DNA of 64,000 bases from Elgaria multicarinata webbii (GCF_023053635.1 NC_086178.1:28644726-28708725), one strand, 5' to 3'. Counted from the stretch's first letter, positions 1 through 13,138 are shown. Notes: generated from the letters alone by a model not told the origin. Translations and numbers: made by a program.

Positions 1-245
1 TGTGTGGGTTGTTGATGAACCATGGTTTGTTTGTATATTGGCTGAACCCAGGGCATTTTCTGCAGGGTGGCTTGTTAACCATGCAGCGTGCCCACCTTGA
101 GAACTGATGGTTTGTTGTTGGGTTGTTCAGGGTGGTTAAGAAGCCACCCTGCAGAAAATGTCCTGGGTTCAGACAAGACGCTAACTCATGGTTCAACAAC
201 AATCCACACTCAATCACTGAGTGTGGGTTAGTGTGTCGTGTGAAC
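1..245. mobile_element. Palindromic MITE, left end cut by window edge
   Basis: The two halves are inverted copies: the stretch at 46-74 containing CAGGGCATTTTCTGCAGG is matched by its reverse complement near 140-168. It is short, non-coding and foldback in form, like the other small DNA elements in this window. The superfamily is not certain because the left end is missing. Confidence 0.5.
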
Positions 246-1218
246 AGCCCCACTGTGTGACCGGCCCAAGATCATGTCAAGTGTCTAGAAATTGGAGTGG
301 GGAAGAGAAAGTTGTGATAATAATAGATTGTCTAATATCACCTAGTGAGTATATGGCTGAGATAAAATTTGAACAGGGACTTCTCCTACCTCACTCTTAG
401 GGCCAAACTACTCCATGTTTGGTGCTCCCAACATGATTTTCTTTTTTATAAAAGCAAGGGAGTTGATTTTTATTGGGCCACAGGGTGGGGTGGGGGACAG
501 GAGGTCTAACCATCCCTCCAGATGGGGAGCCTTTCTGAGGGATGCTATTAGCCCTAAAAAGAGGAAATCTGTGTGTTCACATTTTAAAGAATCGAACATA
601 TTTTCTGCCCTTTTGCTCTCTAACGTTTTTTTCTTTTTCTGAAAACTATTTCAGCTGTGTTCTGTGATTGGATTTCCTGCTCTTTTTAAGCTTTAAAACA
701 GTTAAACTTTGAGATTTAACTCTTTCCCCCATGCTGTTTTCCTGATTGAAAGACATATTCAATGCTGTTTTCCTGATCACACAGACATATATAATAAAAA
801 GTTGCTATTAGCCGCATTGGAGAGAAAGGAGATATGTGGTACATGTTAATAGCAGGTTTTGAGGGCAATGTAGAACTGGAAAATGGTGAGGGAGGGTTCA
901 ACACTCCTCCCCCCGCCCCCAGTGCCACTACTCTAAAAGAAATCTGAGCCCTTCCCCTCTGTGCTTTAAAGTAAAACATAAGCCTCAGCATATTAATACT
1001 GGAATTCAGATGGGCTTGAAGCTAAAAGCAGGGGTCAGGAGCAGGGCTGGATTGCAGAGACGGAAAAACATCGCTAATCATTGTACAATTTTTACAACTC
1101 TACAAAAATATTCTGGGAATGAAGTCATGATGGCATATTTTGATGAGGAGCCATCTACGCACTACCGCCGCATGCATGGTAAGGGAAAAAAAGGAAGAGA
1201 AAGTAACAGGCTCTAAGT

Positions 1219-1318
1219 CAGCCTTCCCCAACCTGGGGCTTTCCAGATTGTTGAACTACAATTCCCATCACCCCCAGCCAGCGTGGGGAGATGGGAGTTG
1301 TAGTCTTGCTCATCTGTA
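1219..1318. mobile_element. hAT-type foldback MITE (CAGCCTTCC family), decayed
   Basis: It starts with the family terminus CAGCCTTCCCCAACCTGG and folds onto a right half carrying GGGAGTTGTAGTC, but the right terminus is missing. It is a member of the hairpin family whose intact copies lie at 23251-23380 and 33899-34033. Confidence 0.6.
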
Positions 1319-2517
1319 GAGCATTAGGTTTAATAAATTGAAGGCATCTGTATTCGACTCGACAGCCAAAGGAATCACACTGTGACGTTTTAGCCTCATC
1401 ATAACTCTGTGCAGTAGATTAAGCTGAGAGATGCAGTGATTTATCCCCAAAATACACAAGTGAACTTTGTGCCACAGCCCATGCCTATTGAGTCAGTTAT
1501 GAAGGATGCCTCCATATATATAAATCACAGCTTCTGCCTTTCAAGTTCATACAAGGGAGGGCCTGATCTTTTCCCAGATTCTACTTGCACATATTTTAAA
1601 GGAGAAAGTATGGTTTATAAATTAATGTATCATTCATAACTAATGCAATAATTGTGTTCTTGGGTATCTGCACAAAGGTCTCATAAACTGCCCTCAAATA
1701 CTGTGGGATTAAGGATGTGATCCATAATCCATAAGGAGACGATCAAGGAGACGATCTTATAATCCATAAGGAGACGATCAAGATATTCCTCTGGCAAGTT
1801 TCTATATGAGTTGCAAACACAGAGATTCCATTTTTTTCTTTTCAGAGAACTCTGCAATTTAGAGATCTTGGTACGTCTGGTCTAAATGTTTCAAACTTCC
1901 TCCACCCCCGAATCTATAGAAGGCAAAGGCCATATTTCTTCATGTTTGCCCAACACACCCCAGACTTGCACTGTCGCCACATTTAGAACACCCACATTTA
2001 TCATGCTGTTTCTCTGATGCAAGGAACAAAGTGGAGCATCCCTCGTGTTTTTCTGTACAAGTTACAGAAAGAGACCACGGGGAAACTGCAAATGTAGCAG
2101 TTCATCCATAAATATTTTCCAATTAAAGCTGATGGCAATCAATAAATATCCTGACAAAAGTTTCTCAAATACCCACAGTGATTTGTAAAGCGATTTGTCC
2201 CAGCACTGCAAAGAACAATTGCACTACCTAGATTTCATCCAGCATGGTATGGGGATTGCTGTAAGGGAAGGAACAGCATTACATCCTCAGTGCTGGTCCA
2301 AGGCATTTTGCTGCTTGAGGTGAATTACAAAATGCAACCCACCCACCCCACAACTCCTATTCCACATACAGAATCTGACTAAACTGGCAGTTGTATCTTA
2401 GAGCTTCTTTACATGAGCAATTGCATGCTCATGACTGGCCACTTATGGAAGTTTGCAGGTCCTTTACATGACACAGTCAACTGCCAGGACATGTCCTGTG
2501 CTTCCCCCAGAAATAAT

Positions 2518-2720
2518 AATAATAAATTTATTTATTTATTTATTACCCACCTCTCCCTTTGGATCAAGGTGGGAAAAAGCATTAACTATAACAATACAAT
2601 ATAAATCAAATGCATAAAACTCATTAAAAGAGCATATAAAATCAACACAATATTAAAATAATAAACAGGACATCTTAAAAATTCTTAAGTTTAAAATTCA
2701 TCTCGGTAGGCCTGCCAGAA
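2518..2720 (-). repeat. L2/CR1-type LINE 3' tail, fragment
   Basis: A (TTTA)n run is followed by sequence resembling the 3' untranslated tail of L2-type LINEs seen elsewhere here (38735-39200), in antisense orientation. It is short and diverged, so the family is tentative. Confidence 0.35.
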
Positions 2721-3139
2721 GATCAAAGATCAAAGATAATGCACTATTTAAAATTCTCACGGAATGTCATGGGTTATTTCCAGTGTGTAAAGTCAGCATT
2801 GTGCTATAATACCGCCACTAGATGGTGCTGTTTCATTGAACTTTATGGAACATTGCCCAAAGGGGAAATTTTAAATTACAATCATGTGGTCATAATTGGT
2901 TACTGTCTAAAGAAGCCCATAATGAATGCATACAGAACCAAGAAAAAAAAAGCCTGGTAAGGCTGCGGGGGGTTACATTAATGTAGAGTCACCCTTACAT
3001 CAGGACTGACAAAAGTTCATCTTCTTCCACCACACCTTAGGGCAACAGGTTAGCTTAGCAGGCTCAAGGGGAATGGAAGAGCTGCTGTTGCCCTACCCCA
3101 GTATCTCCCTCCAGAGGCAGCAGCTTCACTGGCTCACAA

Positions 3140-3455
3140 GGGTGGTGTTGTGTGAATCCCTGCGCGTGCTGGTCATGCGCCGACTGATTTCCCTAATTAT
3201 CCTTGCTGGGTACAGCTCATTGTGATGTCTGAACCTGATGAGGTTGAGCGGCTGGTTAACAAACTACCCAAGAACCCTACAGAAGAGCATTGGTTCTGGG
3301 TGTTGTACCCTAGCCAGCAAACCTCACTTGGCTCACATGTAATGACAAGCCATGCTGGGTGAGGGGAATTAGGAAAATTGGGTGGCGTGTGCATGAGCAA
3401 TTAGTAAGCCACCATGGCTTATTGCCCACCCACACATGTGTGAACCCATTCACTG
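3140..3455. mobile_element. Diverged palindromic DNA element (MITE-like)
   Basis: The stretch shares motifs such as CTCACATGTAATGACA with the clearer palindrome at 60448-60806 and has imperfectly inverted ends (GGTCATGCGCC near the left, GTGTGCATGAGCAATTAG near the right). It is probably an old copy of the same group. Confidence 0.35.
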
Positions 3456-3574
3456 TCTAATGGTAGGGCTCGTCCTGTAAATTATTGATCATCTATGACT
3501 ACTCCTATTGTTGTGATGCAACAGGGCCCACTTATTCTCTAAAACAGTTTTTAAAAGAAACTGGTTCCCCTCTA

Positions 3575-4103
3575 TTCAGCATTGGTTAGGCCTCATCTTG
3601 AGTACTGCATCCAATGCAGGGCAACACATTTCAAGAAGGATGCAGACAAGCTGGTGGGGGTTCTGAGGAGGGCAACAAGGATGATCAGGGGTCTGGAAAC
3701 AAAGCCCTATGAAGAGAGACTGAAAGAATAGGGCATGTTTAGCCTTGAGAAGAGAAGAGTGAGGGGAGACATGATAGCATTCTTCAAGTATTTGAAAGGC
3801 TGCCACACAGAGGAAGGCCAGGATCTCTTCTCGATGATCCCAGAGTGCAGGACGTAGAATAATGGGGTCAAGTTACAGGAAGCCAGATTCCGCTGGACAA
3901 AAACTTCCTGACTGTTAGAGCAGTATGACAATGGAACCAACTACCTCGGTAGATAGTGGGCTCTCCCACACTACAGGCATTCAAGAGGCAGCTAGACAGC
4001 CATCTGTCAGAGATGCTTTAAGGTGGATTCCTGCAATGAGCAGGGTGGTGGACTTGATGGCCTTATATGCCCCTTCCAACTCTACTATTCAATGATTCCT
4101 CAG
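3575..4103 (+). mobile_element. CR1 LINE, 3' fragment
   Basis: This is the C-terminal part of the CR1 reverse-transcriptase ORF plus the short 3' end, in + orientation and with the reading frame broken. It is a diverged relative of the minus-strand copy at 9346-9905. It ends with the CR1-type tail around TCTACTATTCAATGATTC. Confidence 0.85.
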
Positions 4104-4741
4104 TCTAATTTATTCATAACAAAAGTACACACAGCACTCTGCACAGGTCAAGCTAGCTGGAAAGTAAAATTACATTTCCCAGCAAAACAATATTGCAATT
4201 TTATGCTGGGAAAGTGTCTCACAAGAGATGTGCTACCTTGAGGAAAAACATGTTAACGCTGGAAAGAACTGAAGTGACAACTGTGAATTTATTAAATCAT
4301 CATCATCATCATCAGTTACCTGGAAAGGAAAATGCACAACTCTTGGAGTATTATCAAGGCTATGACCGCTCTTCTTCATCTACCGTTTCTTCAGAATTTG
4401 CAGGGCAGGCAGGATTTTAATCCACCACTACTGCAAATTTATTTTAATCCTCTCATTGAATTTGTTTCGATAAGATTCTGCTGCAAAACCCTGATTCTGC
4501 TCTGCCTCCAGCTTGGAGCATTATCAGATGAGTGTTTTATTACTGCCCACTCATGGTTTTTTGCTCATCCTTTAGATGACGCTGTCCACCTCCCACGTGC
4601 CTCCAATTCCTTCTGCTCATTTTTCCATTGCAAAAAAAGACCCAGAAAATGTGACTTATTTTTTTAGAATGAAACTTACCACCATTTCCTGCTGTGTACA
4701 GGAAAAGCAGCACAATAAAAACACCCACTGAATGGGCCACA

Positions 4742-5102
4742 TAGGGCTCATCTACACCAAGCAGGATATCCCACTATGAAAGTGGTATGAAAGAGGTATA
4801 TAAAAGGCAGGAGTCACACTACTGCTTTATACTAGCAGTACTGAAGTGCACTGACAACTGTTGGGGCCCATTGGCACAGACTACATACCACTTTCATATC
4901 ACTTTCATAGTGTTACATCCTGCTTAGTATAGATGTGTCATGGGCCAAAACAGTTGTCAGTGTACCATTATAAAGCAGTAGTGTAGATCCTGCAGTGCAC
5001 TTCAATACCGCTATAAAGCAGTAGTGTGGCTCCTGCCTTTTATATACCACTTTCATACCTCTTTCACAGTGGAATATCCTGCTTGGTGTAGATGAGCTCA
5101 TA
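4742..5102. mobile_element. Palindromic MITE, about 360 bp
   Basis: The two halves are inverted copies. The left end (CTCATCTACACCAAGCAGGA) is the reverse complement of the right end (TCCTGCTTGGTGTAGATGAG), and inner blocks with TAAAGCAGTAGTG are also mirrored. The ends are flanked by TA. A shorter relative lies at 42911-43080. Confidence 0.75.
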
Positions 5103-6122
5103 GTCATTGCTACTTCCACTTTGTCACTATTGTGGGATAGCAGGAGAAGGCCATAGCTAAGGTAGGGAAACGCGATAATCCCCCTGTCTGATGCTGCCCT
5201 TGGTCATTTTCTCACAAGTTCCCCTTTTAGCAATAGTCCAACCCAGCCTGAATTTTTCCTATTTCAGAGAAACTAAAAGCATTTCTTAAAAAGCAGAATA
5301 AGTTGTTAACTTAATTCTGATTCTAACCATTTCAGTATACTGCACTTTCATTAATGTGCAAAACCAAAGTTCATGTTTCTAAGGATAATGTTTTTGGACT
5401 GGCATGAATTCATGCGCAAGATGACGACGATCTTGTGAAACTGCTAGATAACCAGAATGATGTTCCAATGATTACGTGGACCTGTTAGTCTATAGAAAAC
5501 ATATATCTTATGTTAGTCTATAGAAAAGCTATAGAAAACATCATGGGCACAACTGCTGAGTCCAGAAAATAATTTCTGCTAAAAGCAAGCATGTTTGCTC
5601 CTATAACCACACTCTTAAACAGAACCACCTTGTGAGACGACCACTATAACTCTTAGCGCACCTATCTATCTTTCTATTTCACATACATAACATACTTTTG
5701 CCTCAATTATTTATCTATGTAACCAAATTATTAAACACTTCCACAATAGACAGAAAGTGCTTTTATAGTATTTTGCGCTCAATGTTTAAGGTGTATTATT
5801 TAAATCTCTCTGGTATGGTTTTTACTCTTCTATCTGATGGTGGGTTTAGTTTTAGCATTGGTATTTTATGCCTCTTCCATTTTATACTTTGTAACTGTTC
5901 TTATTGTGTTTTTACTGTATTTTATTATATTATTATTGTTGTTGTTTTAAATTTTATTGCACAATGTCTAGAGAAAATTATTATTTTTAGGAGCAAATGA
6001 GCAAATGAAATAAAGCAATAAAAGTTGACTTTTGACTCATAGTCAATATCACCTAATTACCAGAAGAAAATAAAAATGAAGCGGCAGCTAATAATGTAAG
6101 TCTGAAGCAGTATACATACAAC

Positions 6123-6442
6123 TAGGGTGACCATATGAAAAGGAGGACAGGGCTTCTGTATCTTTAACAGCTGTACTGAAGGGAGAATTTCAGCAGGTGT
6201 CATTTGCATGCATGCAGCACCTGGTGAAATTCCCCCTTCATCACAACAGTTAAAGCTGCAAGATCCCTGCCCTCTTTTGTATCTGGTCACTCTAGTATAG
6301 CTCCTGCAGCTTTAACTATTGTGATGAAAGGGGAATTTCATCAGGTGCTGCATGCATACAAATGACACCTGCTGAAATTCTCCCTTCAGTACAGCTGTTA
6401 AAGATACAGGAGACCTGTCCTCCTTTTCATGCGGTCACCCTA
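6123..6442. mobile_element. TA-flanked palindromic MITE, copy 1
   Basis: This 320-bp foldback begins TAGGGTGACCATATG and ends GGTCACCCTA. Both halves carry the same inverted blocks (CAGCAGGTGTCATTTG; TTTAACAGCTGTACTGAA). The TA at both ends fits a Tc1/mariner-like or other TA-targeting element. Two further copies lie at 7243-7562 and 13263-13578. Confidence 0.8.
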
Positions 6443-7242
6443 CATGCAACTGAATACTTTTACAGTTGTCAGAAGTAGGGAAGGGATTTCAAATCTTTGT
6501 TGCACTTGCAAACTCACACTTACACAGACTTCTTGCAAAGATCATCACTGACTGGTTTTCATCCAGGTTTATAGCGTTCATAACTTTCATACTTGTGGCA
6601 TTTCAACTAAAGGTAGTTGATCACAAATACCTGTCATGAAGTTGTTATTCACATTCCTAAATACATCCTGTTGTTGTCGTTGTTGTTGTTGTTTAAATCT
6701 ACATTTCTGCATCTGCTACACTCCAGATAATTTCATTTTGAATATATAGTAGTTGAGAGTCTTCTTCTGACTTCTTTAGGCGGAAGTTTGGCTGCTCATC
6801 TTGTCCTTAATCATGTCTGTGCGTATATGGAAATCGGTGGAGAAACATTTGTGGTTTGTGTGGCAACTAGCATGTCCTCAAACCAAGACCTGTCAGTGTC
6901 ATCCCACCAGCAAGTTGCTGATCTGTTCTGATATTGCGCTGAGCTTCAGTGATAGCTAAAGATGGTCTGAAACAGAGCCCAAATGGCACGCCACCCCCTC
7001 CTACCAACCCCAGATGGACCAACACTTTCAAAAGTCTTGCTGCTCCTTTCAGACACCAATTTACAAAGCAGGTTGCTTCACCCTGCTGAAGAAAGGGGTG
7101 TCATGGTGCCTCTGGCTGCCATAATCTTAGCAGCTATGACGTCAGAGAGCTGTAGGGCAACCTTGAACTTGTTAGAGGGAATTGGAAAACCTTAAATTGG
7201 AATTCCAAAGTCAATTAACAATTCAATTTAAATTAAGTGACA

Positions 7243-7562
7243 TAGGGTGACCATATGAAAAGGAAGATAGGGCTCCTTTATCTTTAACAGTTGCATATAA
7301 AAGGGAATTTCAGCAGGTATCATTTGTATATATGGGGAACCTGGTGAAATTCCCTCTTCATCACAACAGTTAAAGCTGCAGGAGCTGTACTAGAATGACC
7401 AGATTTAAAAGAGGGCAGGGCACCTGCAGCTTTAACTGTGGTGATGAAGAGGGAATTTCACCAGGTTCCCCATATATACAAATGACACCTGCTGAAATTC
7501 CCTTTTCAATACAACTGTTAAAGATACAGGAGCCCTGTCCTCCTTTTAAAATGGTCACCCTA
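7243..7562. mobile_element. TA-flanked palindromic MITE, copy 2
   Basis: It has the same length (320 bp), the same TAGGGTGACC / GGTCACCCTA termini and the same inverted inner blocks as the copy at 6123-6442. The apparent frames inside are mirror translations of the palindrome, not genes. Confidence 0.8.
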
Positions 7563-8130
7563 TCCAATACTAGAAGTGAACCAGGCAGGAAGAGAAGTGC
7601 CTGGAGCCAGGGCTTCAGTGGGTGAATCCATGTGCAGTTGAAAGGTTGCAAATTATCTTTGTATCCCTTTAGATCAGGGGTTTTGAACGTCTTTCAACTG
7701 AAGGAGCAAATTCAGTTTTGGAGAAGCTCAACAACTGTTTTATAAAGACAAGATTATAATGGGTATCTGAAATGAGCAGCAGGATTTTTGGAGGTGTGGG
7801 GCAAATTATTTTAAAAAATTAGTATATAGAGCTTTAGGAAGGGCAGTTCACACAAACTCTGGAAAACCACCAAACCATCGGTGGTCAGGAGAAAAGGAGC
7901 GGGGTAAGGGGGAAAGGGGTATGGCCAACTGGGAAACACGGGAGGGACATATTGGGACTCCAGTGAGCCAAATCTGCCCTTTCCCTGGCCTGAGGTAAAA
8001 CATTCCTCCACCCCACACTTTATATTTGAATTGGAGGGGGGACATTACAGCCATGTAGTTTGGATTCAGACATCCTGGACATGCCACCTCTACTTAGGAC
8101 CAGTTCATGCACCATTTTCTACAGTATGAA

Positions 8131-8466
8131 GAATCATAGAATAGTAGAGTTGGAAGGGGCCTATAAGGCCATTGAGTCCAACCGCCTGCTCAATGCAGGA
8201 ATCCACCTTAAAGCATCCCTGACAGATAGCTACCCATTTGAATGCCTCTAGTGTGAAAGAGCCCACTACTTCCCTAGGGAATTGGTTCCATTGTTGTACT
8301 GCTCTAACAGTCAGAAAGTTTTTCCTGGTGTCCAGCTGGAATCTGGCTTCCTGTAACAGATCCCTGACATATGGCTATCCAGCTGTATCTTGAATGCCTC
8401 TAGTGTGGGAGAGCCCACAACATCCCTAAGTAATTGGTTCCATTGTCATACTGCTCTTACGGTCAG
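8131..8466 (-). mobile_element. CR1 LINE 3' fragment with internal duplication
   Basis: The + strand reads the reverse complement of a CR1 3' end, starting GAATCATAGAATAGTAGAG. After about 225 bp the block CTCTAGTGTG(G/A)(G/A)AGAGCCCAC recurs, so part of the tail is present twice in direct orientation. Either a tandem duplication or two adjacent insertions would explain this. Confidence 0.8.
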
Positions 8467-9345
8467 TTCAACATTGATGTTTCCCATATGACAGTGAATG
8501 GTTACTTAACTGCTTTTTTGAATATTCCAACATATGTTTCATTGGAATGCTCCAACATATGTTCTCACCACAACTTGGAAAATGTATTTAAAAATCAGGA
8601 TGTGCAAAGACCTGGGTTGTCATGATTTGATTGGGGTATGGGGCATGGCACATTCACAAAACTGGCTCAACACTCTAAAATTTCTGAGAAGGTTTATTTC
8701 TGATTTCTATGAGAATTAGCTCTTGTCTTCAGTTGACTCCCCTTCCCTTCCTGTGTCATAGTACTATCTTGCTGGGATCCATCAAGAAGGTAATATAGTA
8801 GAGAGCATGAGAAGAATCCCAGTACATTAGATCAAAGGTTCAGCTACTGCAGCATTCTGAGCCATTTTGTATGCAAAAAATATCTCCGGCTCACGGAAGG
8901 GCTGTTTTGCACTTTATGCTAGGACAGGGATGAACAACATGGTACCCACAGGCTCAATTGCACTCCTAGAGACCTTTCTTGGTGCTCACTGAGGTGCCCT
9001 AGCCTTCCCACTTTAAAAATAATTAACAAATTCTCTGCTGCTGCTGCTGAAAACTGTGGGTTCAAAGAAGTTGTTTAGTGTGCTGGGGCTGAGACTCCAC
9101 GTGTCCATTGCTATGCCTCCCATGGCAGCCATTTTGTGATGGTGCCTAGGACAGTTTCTCAAATTGCCAGTTGCCTACCCCTACTAGTGGGTAGAGTGTT
9201 GCATAAGAAAAGTGAAACGAACTCCACAGATATTCTTCTGCTTGGGCAGGAACTTGTGCAATGGGACTCATGAAAACTGCCTTGCACAAGTATCTGAAGA
9301 GCAGCATGAGTGGCTGTTTTCCTTCCATTCATCCCTGTTTGGAGT

Positions 9346-9905
9346 AGAATCATAGAATAGTAGAGTTGGAAGGATCTAAAAGGCCATCGAGTTCAACCCC
9401 CTGCTCAATGCAGGAATCCACCCTAAAGCATACCTGACAGATGGTTGTCCAGCTGCCTCTTGAATGCCTCTAGTGTGGGAGAGCCCACAACCTCCCAAGG
9501 TAACTGATTCCATTGTCGCACTGCTCTAACAGTCAGGAAGTTTTTCCTGATGTCCAGCCGGAATCTGACTTCCTGTAACTTGAGCCCGTTGTTCCGTGTC
9601 CTGCACTCTGGGATGATGGAGAAGAGATCCTGGCCATCCTCTGAGTGACAACCTTTTAGGTATTTGAAGAGTGCTATCATGTGTCCCCTCAATCTTCTCT
9701 TCTCCAGGCTAAACAGGCCCAGTTCTTTCAGTCTCTCTTCATAGGGCTTTGTTTCCAGACCCCTGATCATCCTGGTTGCCCTCCTCCAAACACGCTCCGG
9801 CTTGTCTGCGTCCTTCTTGCAGTGTGGTGCCCAGAACTGGACACAATGTTCTAGATAAGGCCTAGCCAGGGCCGAATAGAGAGGAACCAGTACCTCCTGC
9901 AATTT
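9346..9905 (-). mobile_element. CR1 LINE, 5'-truncated, ORF2 C-terminus
   Basis: A 159-codon open frame (9423-9902, minus strand) encodes the end of the CR1 reverse-transcriptase protein. It contains the hallmark stretches [24 protein letters not shown] and FKYLKGCH, and ends SGML. The 3' tail with TCCTTCCAACTCTACTATTC follows. The retained frame suggests a fairly young insertion. It is not a host gene. Confidence 0.9.
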
Positions 9906-11581
9906 GGAAGCTATACTTTCTTTCTTTCTGAAAGAAAGCTATACCCTTTCTTTCTGGAAGTAGCCAGTCAGACACCTCTGGGAAACTAACAATCAGCGCC
10001 CAAATGCAGCACCCATGCTGTGTTGTTTATCCACCAACACTCAGTATACAGAGGTAATACTGTAGCTGTACATAGAGGCTCAATTTAGTTGTCATAAACC
10101 TATCCTCCTTTTAACAGTTGGAGGAAAGGCTTGGTTCTGTTTCTAATAAATGGAAATAAAAACAATCATGAGATTAGGAAAAAAAGTTATGAATGACTTT
10201 AAAAAAAATAAGAAAGAAAACATGTGCATGTTTAAAGGGAAGCTTTAAAAACAAGTTGTTCCATAAATCTAGTTGCGAAATGCCTGAATTGGTTTTGCCT
10301 GAATTAATTCCACAACATTAGAAAGACATATGTTAGCAATTATGTCCTGGGTGATTGCTACACAAAATGTTATGATTTTTTTCCCCTGGGAAGTAAAGAT
10401 AAAAACTTTTCAGATATGATGTAAATTAAACTAAATGACTGCTACACTAATAGCTAAGAAGCAAGATATGTGAAAGGGTACATCATTAAAAGGCTTGTAC
10501 ACTAATGTTCTAGTATAATGATTTAAAATTGTAGCAATCTTCCTCCTTCAATTTAACCCTTAAATCAGAGACAGTCCATGTTTGGGCCATGGCAATTTCA
10601 GGGCCTTTTGATTTTAATCAAAGTTTGAAATAAATATTGCCACACATCTATTTAGGGAAGAGGTTGTTATTTTCAAAACTTGTGAGAGGGGTAGATATTC
10701 CACTCTTTAAGGAAGCCTAGTATTTAAGCACTGATGACCTCCATGCAGGTGAGTGAGTGGGCAGGCAGAGTGGCTATAGAGTGCTCCATTCCAGATTTGT
10801 GCTGAGGATTGAAACCAAATCTGCTGCTAGGGGAGGGAACTCCATTTCCCCACACCTAGCATAGAAATGCAGCTCTCCTCTGCTAGCTCCCAGCGGGCTA
10901 ATTTAATTTTAATTTATTTATTGCAGTCTTGTAAATATTACGAGTTTATTTACAAGGCTGTTTTAATGTTCTATATCTCCTGACCTTAAAATGCAATAAC
11001 TCAGCCAATAGTTATTTGGAGAAGCCATGGGGACACTATGTATATTTCATATACTAATGTTTTATTATTGTTACCTTATGTGTGTTCTGGAAAAGTAAAC
11101 AGCCATTGCCAAGCTGAGCTCCAAGGAGGTTTTTTTTGGGAAAGTACATTTATTGCTCAGACCATCCACGTCAATGATCTCATACCACCCAAACATGTTC
11201 TCCCTGAGCATGAAGGCCTTGCTGTTAGGTACTGCTTACTTTATTAACATAAAGCTTGACCATCCTTCAAGGGGCTGGTGTGTCAGATGATCATACCTAA
11301 GAGCAAGCAACAGCTACAGGCAAGTGGACAGTGGGCTAGAGGACAGGTAGTTAGCCACTATTAACATGTACAACAGCAGTCTATCTCTGAATACCAGATG
11401 CTGGGAGGCAACAGCAGGGGAAGGGCACTGCCTTCATGCCTTGATTGTAGGTTCTCTGGAGGCATATGGCTGTCCATTTTGGAGGGGAAAGTCTTGCCTA
11501 ATTCAGCAGCAGGGCTTTTACATAAACTGGCAACCCTGAGAAAGAACCAGGTGATCTCCCTCAGCAAAACGAAATAATTAA

Positions 11582-11582
<1 letters not shown>

Positions 11583-11617
<35 letters not shown>

Positions 11618-11618
11618 C
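11583..11618. repeat. (AAC)n microsatellite
   Basis: There are about twelve uninterrupted AAC units. Confidence 0.95.
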
Positions 11619-11689
11619 GAAGCCATTACAGGGTAATACACTGCCTGGACCTTTAGGTCATCTTTGGATCTCCTTCTCTAGGTGCCCCA

Positions 11690-12005
11690 ATGAAGGAAGG
11701 TAGTCAGGTGGCCACAAGAGAGAGGGCCTTCTCTGTTGTGCCACTCCATCTATGGAACGCCCTCCCCAAGGGGCCTGCCTCATCATGCCTACATTGCTAT
11801 CTTTTAGGTACCAGTCGAAGTCATTTCTCTTCTCCCAGGCATTTTAAATTTTAAGATTTAATGGTGCCTCTTACATGTTTTACAATTTGTTGATGTTTTC
11901 CAGTGCTGTTTATTGTTGTTCTTTTGTATGGTGTTTTTACTCCTTTAGGTTTGCAACCCACCCAGAGAATGTCTGTGATGAGGCAGATTAAAATCAATCA
12001 ATGCA
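11690..12005 (+). mobile_element. L2-type LINE 3' end
   Basis: The start translates to a terminal reverse-transcriptase motif of the form RAFSVVPLHLWNALP, which L2-like LINEs carry near the ORF2 C-terminus. A 3' tail with a CCACCCAGAGAAT-type block follows. Confidence 0.6.
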
Positions 12006-12171
12006 TCTTTTAATAGGACAACAACCAAGTAATGTCCCAAAGTTGTGAGCAAGCTTTTGAGTTCTCCAGAACTCTTCTTTCAAACTGGATATTAATTGTA
12101 GACCATGATGTTAAAGCTCTGAAGTCTACAGTTTATAACTTTCTTAAGACAGGGTGCAGCAGGAGTTGTGC

Positions 12172-12290
12172 AGAGTTACAATGCAATCCTATGCATATCT
12201 ATTTGGAAGTAAGTCCCATTGACTTACCTGGGAGAAAGTAAGTTCCACTGAACTCGATGGGACACACATAAGATGTTAATTAGGTTAGCC
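12172..12290. repeat. Short foldback repeat (AATCCTATGCA family)
   Basis: The block CAATCCTATGCATATCTA is followed by AAGTAAGTCCCATTGA and a partly inverted second half. Related pieces occur at 12470-12555, 17925-18005, 19010-19065, 21038-21120, 25665-25745, 26735-26795, 28065-28150, 45945-46065, 60925-60990 and 63055-63110, so it is the most numerous small repeat in the window. Confidence 0.65.
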
Positions 12291-12734
12291 TTCGCTAGAT
12301 GCTAAGCAGATCCCTCAGTAACGTTTGGGGACACAGACCTTGCTGAAGAATCATAGAATCATAGAAGCTAAGCTCGTCTGTGTCTTATCATCTATGAATG
12401 AGATACTTGGGAACCCCTCATGCCTTGATCCCTTAAATGGAAGAAAAGGGGGGATTTCCTTTTTTCTCACACAATGCAATTCTACAGATGCCTACTCAGA
12501 ATTAAGTCCCATTGAGTTAAATAGGGCTCATTCACAGGTGAATGTACAAGACTATAGCCTCAATTAGTGATCCTGTTGAACTGTTATACAGCGTCCTTCC
12601 TGTTTTACACCTGCATTTTTACAGATCTGGGATTCTTTTCTTACAGCCAACATGACTAACTTTACTTTTCAAAGACTGTTCTGGCACCTTGAAGACTAAC
12701 CCATTTATTATAGCATAAACTGGTGGAAACGGAG

Positions 12735-12860
12735 GGGGGGAGAACCTCTGGCCCTCCAAATGTTCTTGGACTTCAACTCCCATCAGTTCCAAACACTGTG
12801 GCCAATAGTAAGGGACAATGGGAGTTGGAGTACAGTACATCTGGAGAGCCAGATGTTCTT
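12735..12860. mobile_element. Foldback MITE of the CAGCCTTCC family, decayed
   Basis: The inner halves ACTTCAACTCCCATCAG and ATGGGAGTTGGAGTAC are inverted as in other members of the family. The outer termini are eroded. Confidence 0.5.
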
Positions 12861-12924
12861 CAGTCCTGGCATAAGCTTTCAACAGATTAGAGTCCACCAT
12901 GAGATGTTATATATTTTATTTTTA

Positions 12925-13138
12925 TGTTAGTTATTTGTTAATTTATATCCCGGCTTTCCTCCAAGGAGCCCAAAATGGCATACATGAGCCGCCGCCTCTT
13001 ATCCTCACAACAGCCTTGTGAGGTAGGTTAGGCTGAGAGTCAGTGACTGGCCAAAAGTCACCAAGTGAGCTTCATGGCTGAGTGGGGACTAGAACTCAAG
13101 TCTCCCCAACCTAATATTCCAATCTCTACACTGGCTCA
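12925..13138 (-). mobile_element. tRNA-derived SINE (minus strand)
   Basis: Read on the minus strand it starts with a tRNA-like head (box B-like GAGTTCTAGTCC), followed by a body with GCTCACTTGGTGAC and CCTAACCTACCTCACAA, and a LINE-like tail. This matches the general plan of a squamate tRNA-derived SINE. I cannot name the subfamily with certainty. Confidence 0.65.

Noticed and set aside
7370-7651. Overlapping open frames on both strands at 7.4-7.6 kb and again at 13.1-13.6 kb, with similar proteins
   Set aside because: They are translations of palindromic MITE copies. Similarity between loci and strands comes from the repeat, not from a protein family.
9423-9902. A 159-residue open frame that could be called a gene
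   Set aside because: Its sequence is the C-terminus of the CR1 reverse-transcriptase ORF and it ends in a CR1 tail, so it is a transposon fragment.
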